Assembly (NCBI RefSeq): GCF_009711095.1
Contig: NZ_WMJZ01000007.1
Span: forward strand, 1 to 63,599
Direction: 5' to 3'
From: Intestinirhabdus alba
GTDB lineage: Bacteria > Pseudomonadota > Gammaproteobacteria > Enterobacterales > Enterobacteriaceae
DNA: 63,599 nucleotides
Below are positions 21,231 to 30,400 of the stretch, piece by piece (position 1 is the stretch's first letter; each line of letters begins with the position of its first letter). The notes beneath the pieces were generated by a model that saw nothing but the letters and a program-made list of their open reading frames with translations, did no database searches and was not told the origin of the DNA. Made by a program: the position numbers and the translations under genes.

Positions 21231-21418
21231 AACGGAAACCCGGGGCGATAAATTTCCTCCCGCCGCCGCCCGGAAAAATATTTTCTGCTTTGCGCAATAT
21301 GTGGCCGGGCGGCAATTGGATTATCAGCGATTTTTGTCTAGAGTGGGCGGCACGCAACCTGCCGCTGCGACGACCAGCGCGCGACTCTCCACCCCACCAG
21401 AAGGATCCACTTCCAGGC

Positions 21419-23080
21419 ATGAATCGCAGACGATTTATCACAGGTTCACTGGCGATGGCCGCCGCCCACGGCACCGGCGGTATTGCTTCGCTCTTTTCCC
21501 GCGCCGCGTTTGCCGCGGATTCAGAGATTGCCGACGGCCATTCCCGACGTTTTGACTTTGGGGTGCTGCAATCCGCCGCCCGCGAGCTGGCGCAAAAGCC
21601 GTGGGGCGGCGCGCCGCGACCGCTGCCGGAGACGCTGGCCAACCTGACGCCGCAGGCCTATAACAGCATCCAGTATGACGCCGCCCATTCGTTATGGAAC
21701 AACGTCGAGGGCCGCCAGCTGGACGCGCAGTTTTTCCACGTCGGAATGGGCTTTCGCCGCCGGGTGCGAATGTTCTCCGTAGACGCCGTCAGCCATCAGG
21801 CCCGTGAGATCCACTTTCGTCCTGAGCTGTTCAGATACCATGATGCGGGCGTTGATACGGCGCAGCTGGAAGGGCAGACCGATCTCGGCTTTGCCGGATT
21901 CCGGGTGTTTAAAGCGCCGGAGCTGGCGCGCCGCGACGTGGTGTCGTTTCTGGGAGCCAGCTACTTCCGCGCGGTGGATGATACTTATCAGTACGGGCTG
22001 TCCGCCCGCGGGCTGGCCATTGATACCTACGCCAATGGCCAGGAGGAGTTCCCTGACTTTACCGCCTTCTGGTTCGAAACCGTGAAGCCGGGAGCGACAA
22101 CCTTTACCGTCTACGCGCTGCTCGACAGCCCCAGCATCGCCGGTGCGTACCGCTTCACCATCCGCTGCGAGAAAACCCGGACGATTATGGAGGTGGACAA
22201 CCGCCTGTACGCCCGCAAGAACATCCAGCAGCTGGGGATTGCGCCGATGACCAGCATGTTCAGCTGCGGCACCAGCGAGCGCCGGATGTGCGACACCATC
22301 CATCCGCAGATCCACGACTCCGATCGCCTGGCGATGTGGCGCGGCAACGGCGAATGGATTTGCCGTCCGCTGAATAATCCGCAGAAGCTGCAGTTTAACG
22401 CCTTCGTTGACGACAATCCGCAGGGATTCGGCCTGTTGCAGCTGGATCGCGAGTTTAGCCATTACCAGGACGTTATCGGCTGGTACAACAAGCGCCCGAG
22501 CCTGTGGGTGGAGCCACGTAACCGGTGGGGAAAGGGGGCGATTGCCCTGATGGAGATCCCGACCACCGGCGAAACGCTGGATAACGTGGTCTGCTTCTGG
22601 CAGCCGGAAAAGGCAATTTCCGCCGGGGACGAGCTGGCGTTTAACTACCGCCTGTACTGGAGCGCGCAGCCGCCGGTGCAATCGCCGCTGGCCAGGGTGA
22701 TGGCTACCCGTACCGGAATGGGCGGTTTTCCGGAGGGCTGGGCACCGGGCGAGCACTATCCGCAAACGTGGGCGCGACGCTTCGCTATTGACTTCATTGG
22801 CGGCGATCTGCAGGCGGCCGCGCCGAAGGGCATTGAACCGGTTATCACCCTTTCCGGCGGCGAGGCCAGGCAGATAGAAATCCTTTACGTTGAGCCGTTC
22901 GACGGCTACCGCATTCAGTTTGACTGGTATCCCACCTCCGCATCGGCCGATCCGGTGGATATGCGCCTGTTTCTGCGCTGTCGGGGTGAGGCGATCAGTG
23001 AAACCTGGCTGTATCAGTATTTTCCGCCGCCGCCGGAGCAGCGGCGCTATGTTGATGACCGGGTGATGCGCCCGGCGTAG
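21419..23080 (+). CDS. opgD: Glucans biosynthesis protein D (osmoregulated periplasmic glucans)
   Basis: 553-residue periplasmic protein, near-identical in plan to E. coli OpgD (551 aa), which shapes the backbone of osmoregulated periplasmic glucans. The start at [10 protein letters not shown] gives a twin-arginine signal (RRRF), with hydrophobic stretch and AFA-type cleavage near residue 33, as expected for this Tat substrate; upstream in-frame ATGs would bury it. Conserved blocks include [21 protein letters not shown] and [15 protein letters not shown]-rich hairpin without U tract (23085-23108) follows the stop. Confidence 0.95.
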   Translation: MNRRRFITGSLAMAAAHGTGGIASLFSRAAFAADSEIADGHSRRFDFGVLQSAARELAQKPWGGAPRPLPETLANLTPQAYNSIQYDAAHSLWNNVEGRQLDAQFFHVGMGFRRRVRMFSVDAVSHQAREIHFRPELFRYHDAGVDTAQLEGQTDLGFAGFRVFKAPELARRDVVSFLGASYFRAVDDTYQYGLSARGLAIDTYANGQEEFPDFTAFWFETVKPGATTFTVYALLDSPSIAGAYRFTIRCEKTRTIMEVDNRLYARKNIQQLGIAPMTSMFSCGTSERRMCDTIHPQIHDSDRLAMWRGNGEWICRPLNNPQKLQFNAFVDDNPQGFGLLQLDREFSHYQDVIGWYNKRPSLWVEPRNRWGKGAIALMEIPTTGETLDNVVCFWQPEKAISAGDELAFNYRLYWSAQPPVQSPLARVMATRTGMGGFPEGWAPGEHYPQTWARRFAIDFIGGDLQAAAPKGIEPVITLSGGEARQIEILYVEPFDGYRIQFDWYPTSASADPVDMRLFLRCRGEAISETWLYQYFPPPPEQRRYVDDRVMRPA

Positions 23081-23188
23081 GCCGCCTCCCCGCCCGGCGG
23101 CGGGGAGGGGGGGCTGTACAAGATTTAAACTCGATCCTGTTCGCATTTTTTCGCAACCTAAGCAGGTAAGCTGGGTCGTGTATTTTTA

Positions 23189-23358
23189 GGCTGTGTCCCG
23201 TAACCGGGCGTGGCTCGCGTCCCGCAGGGCTGGGGCCATTCAGGCCCGCTGCCGCGTTACTCGCCGTGCATCTGGAATAACCAAATATTACGGCTCGCGC
23301 CTTGCCCCGGACCTGAATGACCGCCAGCGACGCTCACGAACGGTTACGGGACATAGCC
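23189..23358. mobile_element. MITE-like element with terminal inverted repeats, family A copy 1
   Basis: 170 bp bounded by GGCTGTGTCCCGTAACCG and, inverted, GGCTATGTCCCGTAACCG (17 of 18 match). The interior has GGCCCGCTGCCGCG, CTCGCCGTGCATCTGG and GACCGCCAGCGACG blocks. No protein-coding potential. A second copy lies at about 30.3 kb and a short piece near 57.4 kb. No clear target-site duplication seen. Confidence 0.75.
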
Positions 23359-23394
23359 TGATACACCTCTTTTGGCTACTCACAGGGAGAGCGT

Positions 23395-23619
23395 ATGTTT
23401 CCAGAATACAGAGATCTGATTACCCGACTGAAAACCGAGAATCCTCGCTTTTTGTCTCTTTTTGAAAAACACAACAGCCTCGATCACGAAATTGCCCGCC
23501 TGGAAGGGGCCGACGGCCGTGGGTACAGTCTGGATATTGTTCGCCTGAAGAAACAGAAACTCCAGTTGAAGGATGACCTGCTGAAAATATTGCAGAAGGA
23601 GAGCGCCAGCGAAGGCTGA
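23395..23619 (+). CDS. ydcH: DUF465 family protein YdcH
   Basis: 74-residue, highly charged, largely helical protein (MFPEYRDLITRLK, LDHEIARLEG, IVRLKKQKLQLKDDL), the conserved DUF465 hairpin. Same length as E. coli YdcH and same position behind opgD. Function unknown. Repeat family A lies between it and opgD, so its promoter may be influenced by the element. Followed by a clear terminator. Confidence 0.93.
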   Translation: MFPEYRDLITRLKTENPRFLSLFEKHNSLDHEIARLEGADGRGYSLDIVRLKKQKLQLKDDLLKILQKESASEG

Positions 23620-23641
23620 GTAACGTTCCACCACCTGAATT

Positions 23642-23673
23642 AAGGGCTTCCTGTCGGCGGGAAGCCCTTTCTG
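23642..23673 (+). terminator. Terminator after ydcH
   Basis: AAGGGCTTCC and GGAAGCCCTT form a perfect 10-bp stem with an 8-base loop, ending in TTTCT. It lies between converging ydcH and the racemase and may serve both. Confidence 0.75.
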
Positions 23674-23696
23674 CATAAGGCGGCGGGAATCGCCGG

Positions 23697-24917
23697 TTAA
23701 TCGACCAGCACGCGCCTGTTGGTCGCCCCCCAGAGAATCGACATCTCGGTAAAAAGCGCGCCGCTGATCTCCTCAACTTCCTCTGCGTCGATCCGGCCGC
23801 TGCCCTGCCTGCCGAAAAGCACCACCTCATCGCCGGGGGTGACCTGGGGCAGATCGGTAACGTCGACCATCACCGTATTCATTGAAGTTTTGCCCAGCAC
23901 CGGCACCCGCTGTCCGCGGATCAGCACGTGCCCGGCATTGCTGAACACCCGACGGTAGCCGTCCGCGTAGCCGGTGGGAATATTAGCCAGCAGCGAATCG
24001 CGTTTCAGGGTCCGGGTCCGATCATAGCCTACGGTGTTGCCTGCCGGATAGCGGTTAACGGCGGCGACGGCGGATTTAAAGGTCATCGCACGCTTATAGT
24101 CGCTGCTGGCGATGGTATCGCCATAGAAAATGCCGCCCACGCGAACCATATCGAGCCAGGCGTCGCGAACCGTCAGGGTGGCAAAGGTATTGGCGACGTG
24201 CAGCGTCACCTCCGGCCGCTTAAGGCCGGTGGCCTTAAGCACCTGGGCGGACTGCGCCTTAAAACGGGCGAGATCGCGCTGTACGGCCGCCGCGTCCTCT
24301 TCCGGAAAGTGGGACATAATACCAACGATTTTCAGGCCGGGAAGCGCGGCAATGGCGCGGGCCTGCTCCAGCCCGGCGGTACTGCTGACCTCCAGTCCGT
24401 TTCTCGACATGCCGCCCGAATTCAGCGCCAGGTGAACGCGCAGCGTTTTTCCCTTTTCCACGGCGATGGCATTCAGCCGCGTTGCCATCTCCAGATTGCC
24501 AATCAACTCTTCGGTATCAAAGTCCACCGCCTGGCGCATCTCATCTTCGGTGGCGTTGCGCACCCGCATCAGCTGGCCGGTAAAGCCCAGCTGACGGACG
24601 GTACGGATCTCCTCATTGCTGGCAAGGCCGATACACTCAACGCCGTTCTGCAGCATAATCGGGGTTACAAGGGAAAGACCGTGGCCGTAGGCGTCCCCTT
24701 TAAGGATCGCGCACAGCCGGGTCTGACTTCCCAACAGCTGCTGTACCTTATGGATATTGAATTCCAGGGCACTACGGGATATTTCCAGGGTGGTATTCGC
24801 CACCGTCTGCTGCTGGCTGACAGCGACGGGATCTTTCTTTGCGGCGGGGCCGGGCTGATGACAGGCGGTTATCAGCAGCAGCGGGAGCAGGGCTAAATGA
24901 CGTGAAGACAGGATCAT
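23697..24917 (-). CDS. Periplasmic broad-specificity amino acid/alanine racemase, Bsr-like
   Basis: 406-residue fold III PLP racemase with an export signal: [19 protein letters not shown], Cys19 in a lipobox-like site, so probably a periplasmic lipoprotein. The start follows AAAGGAAAGCGC; an upstream ATG would hide the signal. PLP lysine is Lys73 in [11 protein letters not shown]; the second active-site block is GYADGYRR, and [11 protein letters not shown] follows. Exported alanine racemase relatives act on several amino acids and make non-canonical D-amino acids that edit peptidoglycan; that role is inferred. Not at this place in E. coli. Convergent with ydcH. Confidence 0.85.
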   Translation of the reverse strand: MILSSRHLALLPLLLITACHQPGPAAKKDPVAVSQQQTVANTTLEISRSALEFNIHKVQQLLGSQTRLCAILKGDAYGHGLSLVTPIMLQNGVECIGLASNEEIRTVRQLGFTGQLMRVRNATEDEMRQAVDFDTEELIGNLEMATRLNAIAVEKGKTLRVHLALNSGGMSRNGLEVSSTAGLEQARAIAALPGLKIVGIMSHFPEEDAAAVQRDLARFKAQSAQVLKATGLKRPEVTLHVANTFATLTVRDAWLDMVRVGGIFYGDTIASSDYKRAMTFKSAVAAVNRYPAGNTVGYDRTRTLKRDSLLANIPTGYADGYRRVFSNAGHVLIRGQRVPVLGKTSMNTVMVDVTDLPQVTPGDEVVLFGRQGSGRIDAEEVEEISGALFTEMSILWGATNRRVLVD

Positions 24918-25084
24918 GCGCTTTCCTTTGCAAATATGTGTGTTGTGTTTGATGTGGCGTACCCTCCTCTGCAGGGAAGGTGCCAAACTATACTAACGGA
25001 AAAAACCACCGGGATAGCGGCTAATCTGTTGCGTAATAACGAAAAAAAGACGCCAGCGCCCCCAGATTTGCACGAGAAAAGGCT

Positions 25085-25630
25085 ATGAATGAACAAATTG
25101 ACGTTAACGACGGGCTGACGCTGCGGGCGGTAAACGAAAACCACGTGGTGGCGCTGCATCGGCTGGTAATGAAAAACAGAGCGTGGCTGCAGCAGACGCT
25201 AAACTGGCCGCAGCTGGTTACGACGGAAGAGGATACGCGCAAGAACGTGCAGGCCAATATGCTGCTGCACCGGCGTGGCTACGCCAAAATGTATCTTATT
25301 TTTGACGGGGAGCAGGTCATCGGCGTAATGGCCTTCAACCAGATCGAGCCGCTGAACAAGACGGCCTGGATCGGCTATTGGCTGGACGAGGCGCGGCAGG
25401 GGGAGGGCGTGGCATCGCGGGCGCTGCAGGCGCTGATCCGCCACTATGCGCAGCGGGGCGAAATCCGGCGCTTTGCGATCCGCTGTCGCGTGGATAATCC
25501 GGCGAGCAACCGGCTGGCCCGGCGCAACGGCTTTCTGCTGGAAGGCTGCCTGAAGCAGGCCGAGTTTCTCAACGGCCGTTACGATGATGTGAACCTGTAC
25601 GCGCGCATTATTGATGGCGATCCGGCGTGA
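25085..25630 (+). CDS. rimL: Ribosomal protein L7/L12 serine N-acetyltransferase RimL
   Basis: 181-residue GNAT enzyme that acetylates the N-terminal Ser of L12 to give L7. Close to E. coli RimL (179 aa) throughout: LQQTLNWPQLV, RGYAKMYLIF, IGYWLDEARQGEGVAS (acetyl-CoA loop) and FAIRCRVDNPASNRLA. ACGAGAAAAGGCT precedes the ATG. Divergent from the racemase. In E. coli ydcK follows; it is absent here and tehA comes next. Confidence 0.93.
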   Translation: MNEQIDVNDGLTLRAVNENHVVALHRLVMKNRAWLQQTLNWPQLVTTEEDTRKNVQANMLLHRRGYAKMYLIFDGEQVIGVMAFNQIEPLNKTAWIGYWLDEARQGEGVASRALQALIRHYAQRGEIRRFAIRCRVDNPASNRLARRNGFLLEGCLKQAEFLNGRYDDVNLYARIIDGDPA

Positions 25631-25690
25631 ATCTTTGGGTGACGTTGTCACTTATTGTCGCCCCGCGCGCTCCCGCCGTCGCGGGTAAAC

Positions 25691-25710
25691 GGCCGGGTTC
25701 CGGCCTTTAT
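25691..25710 (+). terminator. Possible weak terminator between rimL and tehA
   Basis: GGCCGG-GTT-CCGGCC stem followed by TTTAT, 60 bases after the rimL stop. The T tract is short, so termination is uncertain. Confidence 0.4.
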
Positions 25711-25861
25711 CAAGGCCGGCCGCTGACCCTGTTGGCGGACGGCAGGCGGTTACCCGGCACCGCTTCGTCTATATTTTTGCGGCCGCCCGTTCTGTGAGGC
25801 TGGCTATGTGGCGTCGAATTCCATAAAATGCATTTCAAATATTATTTATAATTTAAAAAAA

Positions 25862-26866
25862 ATGAGTAAAAAAAAGTCATGCGATAAGGTACTCAATCTT
25901 CCGGCAGGTTATTTTGGTATGGTGCTGGGCACCATTGGGATGGGCTTCGCCTGGCGCTATGCCAGCCAGATTTGGCCGGTCAGCCACTGGATTGGCGACG
26001 GTCTGGTGATTCTGGCGATCGTCATCTGGAGCCTGCTGGCGCTGGCGTTTCTCACCCGGCTGCTGCGCTTCCCGCGCAGCGTCCTTGCTGAGATGCGCCA
26101 TCCGGTGATGAGCAGCTTCGTCAGCCTGTTTCCGGCTACCACCATGCTGGTGGCAATAGGGTGCGCGCCCTGGCTGCGCCCGCTGGCCGTCGGCCTGTTC
26201 AGCGTCGGCGTGGTTTGCCAATTGCTCTACGCCGCCTGGCAAAACGCCGGACTGTGGCGCGGCTCCCATCCCAGGGAGGCCACCACGCCGGGTCTTTACC
26301 TGCCAACCGTCGCCAATAACTTTATTAGCGCCATGGCCTGCGGCGCGCTGGGTTATCATGACGCCGGAGTGGTGTTTCTCGGCGCGGGCGTCTTCTCCTG
26401 GCTGAGCCTGGAGCCGGCGATCCTGCAGCGCCTGCGCAGCGCCGGAGAGCTGCCGATGGCCCTGCGCACCTCCCTTGGCATTCAGCTTGCGCCGGCGCTG
26501 GTCGCCTGTAGCGCCTGGCTGAGCGTCAACGGCGGGGAGTGCGACGTGCTGGCGAAAATGCTTTTCGGCTACGGTCTGCTGCAGCTGCTGTTTATGCTGC
26601 GGCTGATACCGTGGTATCTTGCCCAGCCGTTTAATGCCTCTTTCTGGAGCTTCTCGTTCGGCATCTCGGCGCTGGCGACCACCGGCCTGCATCTTGGCCA
26701 CAGCGAGACGACGGGATTCTTCCATACGCTGGCGGTTCCGCTGTTTATTTTTACTAACGTTATTATTGGGCTATTGCTGATTCGCACCTTTGTGCTGTTG
26801 ATACAGGGAAAGCTGCTGATCAAAAGCGAACGCGCCGCATTAACCCAATCTGAGGACAACTCATGA
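25862..26866 (+). CDS. tehA: Tellurite resistance/dicarboxylate-type transporter TehA
   Basis: 334-residue inner-membrane protein of the TehA/SLAC1 anion-channel fold with ten membrane helices and a central pore. It closely follows E. coli TehA ([43 protein letters not shown]). The start at [14 protein letters not shown] best fits the family length of 330; no clear ribosome site is visible before it, only an A-rich stretch. Its TGA overlaps the tehB ATG by four bases. High-copy tehAB gives potassium tellurite resistance in E. coli. Confidence 0.93.
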   Translation: MSKKKSCDKVLNLPAGYFGMVLGTIGMGFAWRYASQIWPVSHWIGDGLVILAIVIWSLLALAFLTRLLRFPRSVLAEMRHPVMSSFVSLFPATTMLVAIGCAPWLRPLAVGLFSVGVVCQLLYAAWQNAGLWRGSHPREATTPGLYLPTVANNFISAMACGALGYHDAGVVFLGAGVFSWLSLEPAILQRLRSAGELPMALRTSLGIQLAPALVACSAWLSVNGGECDVLAKMLFGYGLLQLLFMLRLIPWYLAQPFNASFWSFSFGISALATTGLHLGHSETTGFFHTLAVPLFIFTNVIIGLLLIRTFVLLIQGKLLIKSERAALTQSEDNS

Positions 26867-27459
26867 CCCTTCGCGATGAAAACTACTTTACCGAAAAATA
26901 TGACTTAACCCGCACCCACTCAGAGGTGCTGGCGGCGGCAAAAATCGTTACGCCGGGCAAAACCCTGGATCTGGGCTGCGGGAACGGCCGCAACAGCCTC
27001 TGGCTGGCGGCAAACGGCTATGACGTCACCGCGTGGGACAAAAATGCAATGAGCATCGCCAACGTTGGGCGGATCAAGGCGGCGGAAGGGCTGACGAATC
27101 TGCAGACGAAGGTCGTCGATCTCAACGCCCTGAGCTTTGAGGGCGAGTATGATTTTATCCTCTCCACCGTGGTCATGATGTTCCTTGAAGCGCAGACCAT
27201 TCCCGGGCTTATCGCCAACATGCAGCGCTGCACAAAGCCCGGCGGCTATAACCTGATCGTCGCCGCAATGGACACCGCCGATTTTCCCTGCACCGTCGGC
27301 TTCCCGTTCGCCTTTAAAGAGGGCGAGCTGCGCGACTATTACGCCGGCTGGGATCGGCTGAAGTACAACGAAGATGTCGGTCAGCTGCACCGCACCGACG
27401 CCGACGGCAACCGCATTAAGCTGCGCTTCGCCACCCTGCTGGCGCGTAAGGCTGGCTGA
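26863..27459 (+). CDS. tehB: Tellurite methyltransferase TehB
   Basis: 198-residue class I S-adenosylmethionine methyltransferase; cytoplasmic, converts tellurite and selenite to methylated products. Motif I is [15 protein letters not shown]. Translation is coupled to tehA (ATGA overlap). Length equals E. coli TehB (197). A perfect 10-bp hairpin (TTCTGCGCCC/GGGCGCAGAA, 27465-27490) directly follows the stop and may protect or end the mRNA, though no U tract follows. Confidence 0.95.
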   Translation: MTLRDENYFTEKYDLTRTHSEVLAAAKIVTPGKTLDLGCGNGRNSLWLAANGYDVTAWDKNAMSIANVGRIKAAEGLTNLQTKVVDLNALSFEGEYDFILSTVVMMFLEAQTIPGLIANMQRCTKPGGYNLIVAAMDTADFPCTVGFPFAFKEGELRDYYAGWDRLKYNEDVGQLHRTDADGNRIKLRFATLLARKAG

Positions 27460-27584
27460 TGCTTTTCTGCGCCCGGCGACGGGCGCAGAAGCAGAAGGAA
27501 AACCGTTACGTTTTTAGCAGTACGGAAACACGTTTCGTTTGCTACGATTTCAGCTGCATATCGGCAAATTTAAGGAATCGTTTC

Positions 27585-28253
27585 ATGCGTAGCCATGCTT
27601 TATCCAACGTTGCGGCGCTGGCCTGCCTGCTGGCGCTCTCGGGATGTGCATCAAAAGTCACTCAGCCGGAGAAATTCTCCGGCTTTTTAAGCAGCTATTC
27701 CGATCTGAAAGAGACCACCTCGGCATCCGGGCAGCCGGTGTTGCGCTGGGTGGCCCCCGGCTTCAACGACGCAAATTATGACACTATCGTCTGGCACCCG
27801 ATAACCTATTATCCGACGCCAAAGCCGACAACCCAGACAGGGCAGCAGGTGCTGGACAAGCTGCTGAACTACACCAACGCTTCGCTGAAAACCGCCATTG
27901 CCGAACGTAAACCGCTGGTCACTACGCCCGGCCCGCGCAGCCTGATCTTCCGCGGGGCCATCACCGGCGTGGATACCAGCCCAAAAGGGCTGCAGTTCTA
28001 CGAGGTGATCCCGGTGGCGCTGGTGATTGCCGGCACGCAGATGGCGACCGGCCATCGCAGTGAAAATACCCATCTCTACTTTGAAGGCGAACTTATCGAC
28101 GCGGCCAGCGGCAGGCCGGTGGTGAAGGTGGTACGTCAGGGGCAGGGGAAAGTGTTGAACAACGCCAGCACGCCGCTGACCGTGGAGAGCCTGAAAGAGG
28201 TGGTGGATAACATGGCGACGGATGCCACCATGTTTGATGTGAATAAAAAATAG
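27585..28253 (+). CDS. ydcL: DUF3313 lipoprotein YdcL
   Basis: 222-residue lipoprotein, the same length as E. coli YdcL. The signal is MRSHALSNVAALACLLALSGC with LSGC lipobox; AAGGA lies 9 bases before this ATG, so longer in-frame starts are rejected. Mature part shows KFSGFLSSYSDLKE, WHPITYYP and LYFEGELIDAASGRPV, typical of DUF3313. Envelope protein of unknown function. Follows tehB by 125 bases, as in E. coli. Confidence 0.92.
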   Translation: MRSHALSNVAALACLLALSGCASKVTQPEKFSGFLSSYSDLKETTSASGQPVLRWVAPGFNDANYDTIVWHPITYYPTPKPTTQTGQQVLDKLLNYTNASLKTAIAERKPLVTTPGPRSLIFRGAITGVDTSPKGLQFYEVIPVALVIAGTQMATGHRSENTHLYFEGELIDAASGRPVVKVVRQGQGKVLNNASTPLTVESLKEVVDNMATDATMFDVNKK

Positions 28254-28263
28254 GCCGCTGAGT

Positions 28264-29214
28264 TCAGGTCTGATTCGCGCCGCCGTCTGCCAGCGAAGCG
28301 CCATCCGCAGATGGCGTTTTTTTATGCCCGGAAAGACGCGGCAGGACGCCGGGGCGGGCGAACATCACCAGATTCCCCAGCAGGATCAGCGTCAGACCGG
28401 CCACCGCGTTTGCCCGCCAGACATAGCCTTCCCAGAAGGTGGAGAGCGTGAGCGCCACCAGCGGAAACAGCAGCGTGCACCAGGCGGCGTTGCCGGCTCC
28501 AATGCGTCCGACCAGGGTAAACCAGGCGGCGAAGGCCACGATCGAGCCGAAGATCGCCAGATAAAACAGCGCCCCAAGGTAGCGGACGGTCAGCTGCGGC
28601 ATAAAGCTGTCGCCGCGCGCCAGCGCAATCCCGGCGAGCAGCAGCGTACCGTAAAACATCGCCCAGCCGTTGGTGGTTAACACCGCCAGGCCTTTCCTCT
28701 GATGGCGGAGGCCGATCGTACTGCCCAGCGAAAAGCCAAAGGTGCCCAGTACGCTCAGGCCAATGCCCGGCAGCAGCGAATAGCTAAAGCCGCCGGTGAA
28801 CAGATCCTGCCAGAACAGCAGCACAATACCCGTCAGTCCTGAGGCGGTGGCAAGGTAAAAGCGTGCGGGAGGACGCTGGCCGAAGAAAAGGAAGCCGTTG
28901 ACCGCGTTAAACAGTATCGCCATAGAGAAGATGACCGACTCCAGCCCGGTGTTGATCCACGCCGTCGCGCTGTAAAAACACCAGAAGTTAAAGCAAAACA
29001 CGCAGCCGCCCTGCAGCAGGCAGAACAGATGGTCGCGTCCCGACAGTCCGCGCAGCTTCCCGCGCGCCAGCAGAATCGGTATCATCAGCGCGCTGGCCAC
29101 GGCAAAGCGCCAGAAGATAGAGACCGGTGCCGAAACCGGCCCCTGCTGCAGACCAATGGCGATCCAGGTGGTGCCCCATATGATAGTAACCAGCCCGTAC
29201 AGGAGTGCGTTCAT
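28264..29214 (-). CDS. DMT-superfamily (EamA) inner-membrane exporter
   Basis: 316-residue protein with ten predicted membrane helices in two EamA repeats (first MNALLYGLVTIIWGTTWIAI; second from about LLPGIGLSVLGTFGFSLGS) and a soluble tail ending SLADGGANQT. Such carriers export amino acids, nucleosides or drugs; the substrate is not evident. Divergent from an AraC-type gene 172 bases away, so a regulator/transporter pair is likely. The transcription terminator for ydcL lies inside its last codons on the other strand. Absent from this place in E. coli. Confidence 0.82.
   Translation of the reverse strand: MNALLYGLVTIIWGTTWIAIGLQQGPVSAPVSIFWRFAVASALMIPILLARGKLRGLSGRDHLFCLLQGGCVFCFNFWCFYSATAWINTGLESVIFSMAILFNAVNGFLFFGQRPPARFYLATASGLTGIVLLFWQDLFTGGFSYSLLPGIGLSVLGTFGFSLGSTIGLRHQRKGLAVLTTNGWAMFYGTLLLAGIALARGDSFMPQLTVRYLGALFYLAIFGSIVAFAAWFTLVGRIGAGNAAWCTLLFPLVALTLSTFWEGYVWRANAVAGLTLILLGNLVMFARPGVLPRLSGHKKTPSADGASLADGGANQT
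28299..28323 (+). terminator. ydcL terminator inside the 3' end of the DMT gene
   Basis: CGCCAT-CCGCAG-ATGGCG stem followed by seven T. On the opposite strand the same bases encode part of the DMT exporter tail. Confidence 0.7.
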
Positions 29215-29386
29215 ACTTTTCCCTCTTGATTTCTCAGGCGGCTACTGTGCCGCAGGCGGAGACACGGCGCTTTCATTCGCCTGCGGGGGACTTGCAAAAT
29301 CTTGCGCTTTTCTTCCGACAGAGGGTGCTCGCCCCCTGCGGCTGCGATAAACTGGCGGCCTGGTAATCCGTTGCTGAAGGAGTGGC

Positions 29387-30262
29387 ATGACCTGTACTTA
29401 CAACGCTTTCGAAAACCTGCTCCGGCATAACGCCGTGCTGCACGAGTCGGTGGCGCTGCACTCCGGCATCCAGCTGGCGGCCTGGTCGAATAAGCGCGAC
29501 ACCCTTACCCAGTATTGCGATCACCACACCCTCAGCCTCTACGTGGCGGACGGCTATGAAAGCTACTACCGAACGGCGGGCGGCTGGAAAAACGGCGGTG
29601 GGCCGGACCGCTTCTGCCTGATGCCGAAAGAGAGCGAGTCGACCTGGGATATCCGCGACGATCTCTCTTTTATTCATCTTTACTGTACCGACGCGCACCT
29701 GCGTAAGATTGGCGAAAAAATATGGGATAAAAGCCCGTATCGCCTGACGCTGGAGGAGCGCCATTTTGGCGACGATCCGGCGATCGCCGCCATCTATCGC
29801 CAGTTTTTCCTCGGCAACGACTGGCAGCAGGCCGCCAACCATCTGGCCCTGAGCGCCGCCTCAACGCTGCTGATGACTCATCTGCTTCAGCGCTACAGCA
29901 GCGTGCAGTGGCGGCTGCCGAGGGTCACCGGCGGGCTGGCCCCGGCGACTCTGCGCAACGTGCTGGCGTATATTGAGGCCCACCTGTCTGAATCGCTGAC
30001 CCTGGGCGATCTGGCGCACGAGGCGGCGCTGAGCGAATTTCACTTTGCGCGGATGTTCCGCCAGTCGATGAAGATGGCCCCGCATCAGTACGTGATGCAG
30101 CGGCGGATGGCGCTGGCCAGGGAGCTGGTACTGCACACCCGGCGCGCCTTAACGGATATCGCGCTGGCCTGCGGCTTCAGCTCGCCCAGCCACTTCAGCA
30201 ACCGCTTTAAGCAGGCTACCGGCAAAACGCCGTCGCAGCTACGGGCGGCGGCTCAGGCTTAA
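29387..30262 (+). CDS. AraC-family transcriptional regulator
   Basis: 291-residue AraC-type activator. The N-terminal two thirds form an effector-binding cupin-like domain (HHTLSLYVADGYES, FCLMPKESESTWDI). Two helix-turn-helix units occupy about residues 190-289 (LTLGDLAHEAALSEFHFARMF and ALTDIALACGFSSPSHFSNRF). It faces away from the DMT exporter and probably controls it, with an unknown inducer. Its stop codon TAA is also the TAACCGGGC block of a family A repeat, so the C-terminal end may have been altered by insertion. Confidence 0.85.
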   Translation: MTCTYNAFENLLRHNAVLHESVALHSGIQLAAWSNKRDTLTQYCDHHTLSLYVADGYESYYRTAGGWKNGGGPDRFCLMPKESESTWDIRDDLSFIHLYCTDAHLRKIGEKIWDKSPYRLTLEERHFGDDPAIAAIYRQFFLGNDWQQAANHLALSAASTLLMTHLLQRYSSVQWRLPRVTGGLAPATLRNVLAYIEAHLSESLTLGDLAHEAALSEFHFARMFRQSMKMAPHQYVMQRRMALARELVLHTRRALTDIALACGFSSPSHFSNRFKQATGKTPSQLRAAAQA

Positions 30263-30400
30263 CCGGGCATGGCGACGACGTCGGGCTGGAGCTATTCAGG
30301 TCCGCTGCCGCGTTGCTCGCCGTGCATCTGGAATGCTCGCGCCTTGCCCCGAATCTGAACGACCGTCAGCGACGTTCACGAGCGGTTAAGGGACACAGCC
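30258..30400. mobile_element. MITE-like element, family A copy 2, between two stop codons
   Basis: Matches the copy at 23.2 kb through TAACCGGGC-TGGC, TCCGCTGCCGCG, CTCGCCGTGCATCTGGAAT and CGCGCCTTGCCCCG. Right terminal repeat CGGTTAAGGGACACAGCC is intact (30383-30400); the left terminal repeat is reduced to TAACCG. It contains the TAA of the AraC gene and the TGA of benE. Confidence 0.7.

Noticed and set aside
23085..23108. GC-rich hairpin after opgD as a terminator
   Set aside because: Perfect 10-bp stem but followed by G-rich sequence with no T tract.
21692..23146. 484-codon frame antisense to opgD
   Set aside because: opgD matches its family from the Tat signal to the end; the antisense product has no recognisable features.
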